Assembly: GCA_030770535.1 (NCBI GenBank)
Contig: JASVEC010000074.1
Location: forward strand, 31,343 to 95,342
Source of the DNA: Batkoa obscura
Lineage: Eukaryota; Entomophthoromycota; Entomophthoromycetes; Entomophthorales; Batkoaceae
DNA: 64,000 bases
Direction of reading: 5' to 3'
The notes beneath the pieces were generated by a model. It did no database searches. It saw only the letters and a list, made by a program, of their open reading frames with translations, and was not told the origin of the DNA. A program made the position numbers and the translations under genes. Below are positions 57,326 through 64,000 of this stretch, in pieces (within the stretch, counting starts at the first letter, position 1; each line of letters starts with the position of its first letter).

Positions 57326-59035
57326 TCATTCTGTTTTTGACTTAGCTGAAATTTGCTTATAAAAGCTGTATACAAATTTAGATAAATAGTATAAGAAATA
57401 GGATGCTAAAACGAAACTTGATAATAATAATAAAATAGCAGTGCCATAGATATCAATTCCATAAGCTGAAATAGCGGACATTTGCTTTGAAATTGGAATA
57501 AGATGTTTGATTTCACAAGGTGGTAAGTTGGAGCTAGGATCAAAAGGTTCATGTTCTCTACATGCTTTAGCAGTATAAGCATGTTGTTCAAACACATCAG
57601 CAGCATAACTGAGCCTTCTTGAATTATGATGAGAGATTGTCTTCATTCTTGATAAATTTGATTTGAATTTATCATCCTTATCTTCAATTATAATTTTAAG
57701 CTGCTCTTTTAATGATTTGGATGTAAAAGTAAATTTATCAATATAAATCCCAGTTCCAATTTCTTCTAGTTTACGTGCATTTCTTGGTTGATCTCCAAAT
57801 AATGCTAAGCATAATACTGGTGTACCTGAATAAATAGCTTCAAAGGTAGATTCTAATCCACCATGAGATATGAATAATTTAGTATTCTTATGATTTAAGA
57901 CTGAAACTTGTGGAGCCCAAGACAATAGCTTAATTTTATCATTCTTTCCTTCGAATAAATCTTGTACTTTCACTTTTCCGCCTTTACCATCATTTACTTC
58001 CACTGGAAAATCACTTTGTTTTGTACGTCCTAATCCCCATAATACTCCATCAATGATCCCTTCTTCAATTGCCAATAAAGATGCTTCTAATATTTTTCGA
58101 CTAATTATTGGTGTAAGCATTGAATTTGAGCCAAAAGCAATGAACAAAGTATTTTCATGAAGGTTTAAAAATCCTTCTAATTTCAATCCTAAAGTATCTT
58201 TGTTTTCAGATACAATTGGGCCTAATTGAAGTATACTTGGTAATATTGGAGCAGCAGGTTCAAAACCAACAAATGTGTTTGCTATGTTTAATCCGTAATT
58301 TAAATCTCCAAATCTATCTAAAGTTGGATTAATATTGTGTTGACTTCTTAACTTATCAAACTGCTTATATAAATTTCTAAAATCGATGAATAATGATAAT
58401 GGATTTATCACTTGAGTGTAAAAGCGTTCAAAAAATGACATATCTTTGGTATGGATCGGGCCATATTCCATCCCCAATGTAATATAGGGTGTATTAATGA
58501 TTCCGAACCCATCTGTAGTTTGAAAGCCAGCAATTAAAGGTATTTTTAAAGTTTTAGCTAAGTCTTTACAAGCATAGGAGATAAAATCACATACAATAAG
58601 GTCAGGTTTTTCTTCGGTGAGATAATCTTTAAAAGGAAAATAAATAGATTCATAGTTTTCTGTCCAAAACGTTGACATTATATTTGACATTCTTTTCATA
58701 GTACTTCGTTTATCTTCTTTAATTAAGCCATCTTGCATATCTTTTCTTATAAAACTTTCATCAATTTTTGGTTTACCTAATGAATAATTACCAATACTAT
58801 ACCCCTTCAAAAATCGAAGATTATGTTCTAAAGTTACATAAGTTACTTGATGGCCTCTATTGATTAATTCATCTCCTATTTCTAACATCCCCTTGATATG
58901 ACTTCTACCACCAAAATCAGAGTGGACTACTATTTTTAATGGAAAGGAATTTTCAGTAGTAAATGAAATACCCTTAGATTCATAAAAAGTAAATGAAAAT
59001 AAGAATTGTAAATAAAGAAGTTGATAAAATTTCAT
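57326..59035 (-). CDS. UDP-glycosyltransferase 4 (569 aa)
   Basis: Complete UGT-family enzyme, the intact reference for this cluster. It starts at ATG 59035, which opens a signal peptide (MKFYQLLYLQFLFSFTFYES); the frame continues upstream only from a TTG. Acceptor domain: IVVHSDFGGRSHIKGMLEIG with the candidate catalytic His, and NRGHQVTYVT. Linker: NTFVGFEPAAPILPSILQLG. Donor domain: LFIAFGSNS, LLSWAPQVSVLNHKN, then SHGGLESTFEAIYSGTPVL and GDQPRNARKLEEIGTG, the usual UDP-sugar site. A membrane helix near residues 535-557 is followed by a Lys-rich cytosolic tail (KQISAKSKTE). It probably acts in the ER or secretory system on small acceptors or sterol-like compounds; the acceptor is unknown. 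It shares a conversion-like identity tract with gene 3. Confidence 0.92.
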   Translation of the reverse strand: MKFYQLLYLQFLFSFTFYESKGISFTTENSFPLKIVVHSDFGGRSHIKGMLEIGDELINRGHQVTYVTLEHNLRFLKGYSIGNYSLGKPKIDESFIRKDMQDGLIKEDKRSTMKRMSNIMSTFWTENYESIYFPFKDYLTEEKPDLIVCDFISYACKDLAKTLKIPLIAGFQTTDGFGIINTPYITLGMEYGPIHTKDMSFFERFYTQVINPLSLFIDFRNLYKQFDKLRSQHNINPTLDRFGDLNYGLNIANTFVGFEPAAPILPSILQLGPIVSENKDTLGLKLEGFLNLHENTLFIAFGSNSMLTPIISRKILEASLLAIEEGIIDGVLWGLGRTKQSDFPVEVNDGKGGKVKVQDLFEGKNDKIKLLSWAPQVSVLNHKNTKLFISHGGLESTFEAIYSGTPVLCLALFGDQPRNARKLEEIGTGIYIDKFTFTSKSLKEQLKIIIEDKDDKFKSNLSRMKTISHHNSRRLSYAADVFEQHAYTAKACREHEPFDPSSNLPPCEIKHLIPISKQMSAISAYGIDIYGTAILLLLSSFVLASYFLYYLSKFVYSFYKQISAKSKTE

Positions 59036-59734
59036 TTTTTTGATAATTAATTGAACTGTTATATTTGAGTTTTTATTCCTTTTTTTCCACACATCTTCTA
59101 GATTCAATGGTTAAATAAAACAACTTTATCGGCTACTTTGTTTATCCCAATTAATGTTGCCGTTTTTTTTAGTAATCGGTGGAATTAAATGTTCAATTGA
59201 ATTAATAAAATGGAGCATAAATTCCCATGTTTTATCATTAAATCAATGCTATTTTTATTATGGGACTAACACTTACAATAGAAATGACGTTAGATTTGGA
59301 AACAAAAATAGAAGACATAATTTCATTTTAATTTAATAGGAAAACTTAATATTATTTAATATGATTGTTGTTATATATTACTTAATTCGAACCTTTTAAC
59401 AAATTTGTATTTGTATCTTATTTCAAAATTTAGTTATCCGTTTTGATATTTTTCCATAAAACACTATTGTTTATCCTAAGCATATTATTAGTAGAAACAA
59501 AAAGTAAATGGAAGATACTAAAATAAATAATAACATCTATCTAAATTTGCATATGAATAAATTTTGTTATAAATAATGATTGAGTTTTATTCTTTTAAGA
59601 TTTTGTGATTGAAATGAAGTAACAATAGTCTTATTAAAAAGAGATGAGCCCAAAAAATACCCTCATATATTTAATAATCAATAATTATTTGTCAACATTA
59701 GACCAAAAATCTTAGAAAAAAGTTAATTACAATA
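59036..59734. other. Upstream of glycosyltransferase 4
   Basis: Non-coding. A piece near 59635-59665 resembles the right end of a MITE but is too short to call. Confidence 0.4.
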
Positions 59735-59835
59735 TGGGGATGTATTTTTGTGTTTAAGAATTTAACTAATAATCTTTTCGCTCAAACAACGCTTAAGAAA
59801 TGGAAAAAGTGATGAAATCAAAAAAAACATCCTCA
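59735..59835 (+). mobile_element. MITE-like element
   Basis: Well preserved plus-orientation copy, flanked by TA. Confidence 0.85.
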
Positions 59836-60218
59836 TATATATATTAAAAGTTAACTTTTTAGGCATCAAACTATTTTCAAAAAAAGTAACCTGTATAAGA
59901 TTGAGACTTTTGGATTGTTAATAATACCAGTCTAATTAGCTAAGATTAATTTGATAAAATAGCTATTAACAATTAATTTTTGCTTTTACAAAAATTAGAC
60001 AAATATAGTTTATTTATAATACTCAGTGCTTATCATATTTTCAATTTTATTATTTTTAAATGAATTTTTTATTTAAATTAAATATTTTAAAGAAATCCAA
60101 ATCAACTAATCATAAGTAATAAATAAACAAATTAACTTAATACAAAATTATTATTATTATTAAATAATATAACATAACAATTTTTTCAAAACTACCTTTA
60201 TTTAACAAAAGTATATAT
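59836..60218. other. Intergenic, nothing assignable
   Basis: Extremely AT-rich. Confidence 0.4.
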
Positions 60219-60314
60219 TGGAACATTTTTGATTTCATCACTTTTTCCATTTTTAAGCGCTATTTGAGTGGAAAATTTGTTGGTAAAATTCTTAAACATA
60301 AAAATACATCCTCA
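60219..60314 (-). mobile_element. MITE-like element
   Basis: Minus-orientation copy with a drifted left end (TGGAACATTTTTGATTTC) and CATCCTCA at the right. Confidence 0.75.
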
Positions 60315-60683
60315 TTATTAAATTTTTTAAACTATAAAGATAAATTATTTATATTATATTGTTTAATAGTTAAGTAATATTACAAAATAAATGAAGCTAT
60401 ATTATAATTATTATAAATTGGTATTAAAATATATCATATTCTTAAAGTTCAATAAAAAGTAATATTATTTATTATCAATATTGTTTTTTATATTATTTTA
60501 ACTATTAAAATTATTAAATTAAATAATATTGTAAATATTATTATATTACGTTATATTATTCTATATAATAACTAACTCTGTTTTTAATTAGTTTTATTTA
60601 ATATTTTATTTTTTTATTGAATTTAATTTAAATTTATATAATATTAACAACAGGCTTTATAATTAAAACTTAAATTAATCATT
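60315..60683. other. Intergenic, nothing assignable
   Basis: Almost pure A/T, rich in TATTAT-type runs. Confidence 0.4.
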
Positions 60684-60783
60684 TGGGAGTGTTTTTTTGT
60701 GTTTAAGAATTTTACCAACAATCTTTTCACTCAAATAGCGCTTAAAAATGGAAAAAGTAATGAAGTCAAAAAAAACACCCCCA
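60684..60783 (+). mobile_element. MITE-like element with TT flanks
   Basis: Full plus-orientation copy whose ends pair better than usual (TGGGAGTGTTTTTTTG with AAAAAAACACCCCCA); TT on both sides. Confidence 0.85.
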
Positions 60784-60893
60784 TTTATTGTTAATAGAAT
60801 TAATATCTTTTATTTTTATAAGTCTATTAATTATAACTTTATTTTTAGTTAGCATCCTTTAGTTTCTATTATTATTATTCTTAATAGTATAAA

Positions 60894-60993
60894 TGAGGAT
60901 GTATCTTTGTGTTTAAGAATTTTACCAACAAAATTTCCGCTCAAATAGCGCTTAAAAATCGAAAAAGTGATGAAGCTAAAAAAAACACTCCCA
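60894..60993 (+). mobile_element. MITE-like element with AA flanks
   Basis: Plus-orientation copy (TGAGGATGTATCTTTGTG to CACTCCCA); AA on both sides. Confidence 0.82.
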
Positions 60994-61023
60994 AACCTTG
61001 TTTTTATATTTTCTATATTAATA

Positions 61024-61056
61024 TGGGGGATGTTTTTTTTAGCTTCGTCACTTTTA
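61024..61056 (-). mobile_element. Truncated MITE-like element
   Basis: Only the first 33 bases (TGGGGGATGTTTTTTTTAGC, then TTCGTCACTTTT) remain. Confidence 0.6.
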
Positions 61057-61401
61057 GTTAATTAAAAGGTCAAGTATGATTATCTTATTTGATTAACTGA
61101 TTTTATAAATTTATTCTAATTTACTAAACTACTTAATTATAATGAAATTAATATACGCATAATAACATAAAATGATAAACTTTTTATTTTATTAAAAAAA
61201 AGATAAAAAGATTCAAGTGCTAGACTTTAGTAATCACCCAGTATTACCTAATGAAAAAAGATTCAAACTAAAAGTTAATATTGACTTCAAGCTCAAATGT
61301 AAAAAAAGATTTGAATTATTGTTATAGATTTCTAATTAAGTCATCTAATAAAATAAAACCTTAATTATAAAAACCTATTACGTTACACCACCAATAGTTC
61401 T
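61057..61401. other. Intergenic, nothing assignable
   Basis: 3' flank of the receptor gene that follows. Confidence 0.4.
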
Positions 61402-62400
61402 TTACTTTGTGTTAATAAAACAGTTAAACTTCATAAATAAATTCATTAGTTTACTAGAAACTCGATTATGTAAAAGAAGTAATAAAATAGGATTAGCAAT
61501 ACAAAAAGAACAAATAGAAGCGAAGATAATAATTGATAGCTCATAACTTAACACAAATTCAATATTTAAGAAACTCATAATAATATAATAAACCATGATA
61601 AAAATAGCTGGTAAAATACAAATAGTATAACAAACAACGAATAAAATAGCCTTATTAAGTACTCTCTTTGATAAATTGTGATTTCTAGAATTCTGATCTA
61701 TCAACTGCTTATCAGTTTCTTCTATTGAATTCTGTTCTTCTTCAGTTAACTCTTGTTTTGATTCATTCTTATTCCCTTTATTATATGAATTTAATGAATA
61801 GGACATTAATTTTGGCTTCTTTATCATTATTGAGATGATACCTGAATAACAATAAGCTATTATACTAGTATTCAAAATTAATAAAATGGTCATAACAAAG
61901 TAATATACTGATCCAAAAGTACCTTGGATTGGTAATGGCATACACATCATTCGTGATGGCATAAGTTGGAATTGATTATAAGTAGCTGTAAGTACAGATA
62001 ATATAAAAGATATTGATATAATAACTAAACCGCCTGACCATAAAAACCAATTACTTACATTAATTTGTTTAATAGTGAAATAACGTTCTAAAGTAAGCAA
62101 TGATACACCACAACTACTACATATTGGTATTAATGTATGAAATACTCCTAATATTTGACAAGAGTGAGTGTTGAGCATTACATTCGAATCATTTACTATT
62201 GATATGATTTCTTGTGTTAAGGCAACAATAGGTATTATAATATCGATAGTAATTGTAAATAAAATAAAACTAAATCCTAATCGAAATGATTTTTCTTTTA
62301 CAAGTAGAATAACAACTATACCAACCATGATGTTTAATATCAATGCTATGACTCCTAAAATATCCCCAATGATTTCCACTATCAATTTAGTATTGTTCAT
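61402..62400 (-). CDS. Seven-helix receptor, class-A-like, copy 3 (332 aa)
   Basis: Predicted G-protein-coupled receptor of the plasma membrane; ligand unknown. I start at ATG 62400 (MNNTK, with a possible N-glycosylation site at the outer N-terminus), because the longer frame opens only with TTG. Seven hydrophobic segments are visible, roughly 8-34, 42-66, 82-106, 122-146, 165-191, 258-284 and 293-318. Helix 3 ends LERYFTI, a good ERY motif; the Cys before helix 3 (THSCQIL) and in loop 2 (RMMCMPL) could pair. NPILLLLL stands for NPxxY in helix 7. Loop 3 is long, acidic and Asn/Gln-rich. It is only distantly related to the tandem pair at 17.7-22.8 kb. Confidence 0.84.
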   Translation of the reverse strand: MNNTKLIVEIIGDILGVIALILNIMVGIVVILLVKEKSFRLGFSFILFTITIDIIIPIVALTQEIISIVNDSNVMLNTHSCQILGVFHTLIPICSSCGVSLLTLERYFTIKQINVSNWFLWSGGLVIISISFILSVLTATYNQFQLMPSRMMCMPLPIQGTFGSVYYFVMTILLILNTSIIAYCYSGIISIMIKKPKLMSYSLNSYNKGNKNESKQELTEEEQNSIEETDKQLIDQNSRNHNLSKRVLNKAILFVVCYTICILPAIFIMVYYIIMSFLNIEFVLSYELSIIIFASICSFCIANPILLLLLHNRVSSKLMNLFMKFNCFINTK

Positions 62401-63051
62401 TTTTAAAAGATTTAAAAGGCTTTTGAGTATCAATTTAATTCTATTTAGTTTTATTCTAACTTTTCGAGAATTATAGGTATTTAATTCTATTGGTGGATTT
62501 ATTAAATCACCTTAATTCAAATCATATCAAGTGACCATTAACAAGCTTCAGAAATGAAATAATCTATTTTATTTACTAATCATATATCAACATTTCTAAT
62601 AGTTATTTAATGCTCATTTTATACATAAATCGAATTCATAGCCAGTATCTCTTATAAATAAGAAGTTGAGAGTATTCAAAGATATTTATTTTAATAGCTC
62701 AACTAAATATTATCATTTTACAAGTCCATTCAATTTAGTAAATGGGGCTGTCCTAATTGGTTTCAGAATCTACTTACAAATTAATCCAAATTAAAATTCC
62801 AAGTTTGTGTTCAATATAACGGTTAAATCTAAAAAGCCAAAATTAAATGTCTCTATTTAAAACTTATTTTAATTGTTTCCTTTTCTTAAATAGCTAATTT
62901 TCCTAACTATATATTTTATGTTAGTTCTGTTAGATATTTAACAGATATATAATATATAACTATATGATTATATAATTATATAAATACATAATTATATAAA
63001 CACAGTTATTTGACTTTATTTGACTTTATTTTTTGTTGAAATAAAAATAAA
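62401..63051. other. Upstream of receptor 3
   Basis: AT-rich; a short run of ATATA-type simple sequence lies near 62940-63000. No gene. Confidence 0.4.
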
Positions 63052-63900
63052 ATGCAAACTTTCATAACTAAACTTCGAAATGGAATTTTTGAAAACTTCA
63101 ATACAATAGGGAGGAGTACACAATATAAACATTGTAATTCATTTACATCAATTTTAAGAGCTACTTATAACAACCCAAGGTTCATGGAATTTTATAATAA
63201 AACAAAACAAAGAAAAGATATATTATCAAAGTTTACTATCGATAATAATAAAACTTAATCAAGTAATGTATAAAATTAGTGCTTTAAGGGAAACAGGAAA
63301 CAAAAGTCAGCAAGTAGCGTTATTATCAACTATAGCTTCAGTATATTCTTTTGATGAATGTAAGAGTTTTGGGTTTAATATAAATAGAAATCAATATGAT
63401 TATTCAAAAACAAGTAATAATAATAAAATATCAACATTAAAACCTATTATTAAAAATACAAAAAAAATTAAAGATGACCAAATTGAAACTATCATACAAT
63501 ATTTACTAAATGATTCAACTATTTCATCAAGATTTAATAAAAAAAATAACGATAGTAAATATTCATCAGATAATATATATATATTAAATAAAAGTAGAAG
63601 AATGATATATAGTAAATATTTGAATGATCTAAGAGATAAAGCAGTAGCCAGGTCAACGTTCTTTAAATATATACCAACTAATTTCAAAAATCCAGCAAGA
63701 AAAAACGGATCTATGTAATATATGTACCCAGTATACAGTTAGAAAAAAGTTATTTGAAAATAAAAATAAATTACAGCAAAAAAACAAAGCAGAAGATAGA
63801 AGAAATTTTCAACGAAGAAGAAAAATTATACAAATTACATAAATTCTGTGTTGATACTCAAAAAAAACACATTTAATGAAACTATCAAAAAATTAAATAA
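63052..63900 (+). pseudogene. Broken coding relic, possibly from a mobile element
   Basis: A group of short plus-strand reading frames with coding-like content, including one of 150 aa (63266-63718) that is basic and helical with phrases such as NKSQQVALLSTIASVYSF and RSTFFKYIPTNFKNP. The latter style recalls mobile-element proteins seen in fungi and invertebrates, but I cannot name the family. The piece looks broken, with about two or three breaks, and runs close to the window edge. It is treated here as a fossil. Confidence 0.45.
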
Positions 63901-64000
63901 CAAAAGTTGTATAATAGTTTTTAGATTTTAAACAAAATATGGAAATAGGGACAAGACCAGATTCAATAAATTTAGATCAAATATAATAAACAAGCTATAT

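Noticed and set aside
5493-61056. CRISPR-like repeats
   Set aside because: The repeated 100-bp units are irregularly spaced, occur in both directions and have inverted ends; this is a mobile-element family in eukaryotic DNA.
62168-62476. 102-aa plus-strand ORF
   Set aside because: Antisense to the first helices of receptor 3.

Overview
The window looks like nuclear DNA of a very AT-rich, early-diverging fungus. I infer a Conidiobolus-like member of Entomophthoromycotina, not proven. Reasons: short GT-AG introns of 52-88 nt; a Zn2Cys6 regulator and a WOPR (Gti1/Pac2) regulator, both fungal families; class-A-like seven-helix receptors; membrane-anchored UDP-glycosyltransferases with signal peptides; and an Integrator subunit 9 homologue. 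All comparisons were made by eye, without database searches.

Layout. 0-5.4 kb: one unrecognised gene and a long empty stretch. 6.0-8.3 kb: palindrome P1, two 1035-bp arms that look identical, each carrying the same secreted six-cysteine protein gene (185 aa). 9.6-11.8 kb: palindrome P2, two 802-bp arms, each carrying another secreted six-cysteine protein gene (104 aa). 14.1-16.8 kb: INTS9 homologue in seven exons. 17.7-22.8 kb: two tandem receptor genes with patchwork identity. 25.3-27.0 kb: a decayed tandem repeat of about 230-400 bp units. 27.5-34.2 kb: Zn2Cys6 regulator, PX-PB1 protein and cytochrome b5-acyl-CoA dehydrogenase fusion. 34.9-37.1 kb: palindrome P3, a second copy of the P2 unit with its central loop reversed relative to P2. 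40.7-41.3 kb: WOPR regulator. 45.7-59.0 kb: cluster of four UDP-glycosyltransferase genes, two with broken frames, plus tRNA-Thr(AGT) and tRNA-Arg(TCT). 61.4-62.4 kb: a third, more distant receptor. 63.0-64.0 kb: coding relic, possibly from a mobile element.

A roughly 100-bp inverted-repeat element (MITE-like, ends TGGGG...CCCCA) recurs about 25 times, often beside or inside the palindromes and densely at 48-61 kb.

The main novelty is the set of three palindromes. Each carries a head-to-head pair of identical small secreted cysteine-rich protein genes, one in each arm. P2 and P3 share the same ends, length and gene, so they behave as a discrete dispersed unit. Several differences between P2 and P3 are present in both arms of each copy, as expected if the arms correct one another. 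No operon-like cooperation is evident. The shared theme is surface and secretory biology (receptors, secreted cysteine-rich proteins, membrane glycosyltransferases), kept alike by duplication and apparent gene conversion.
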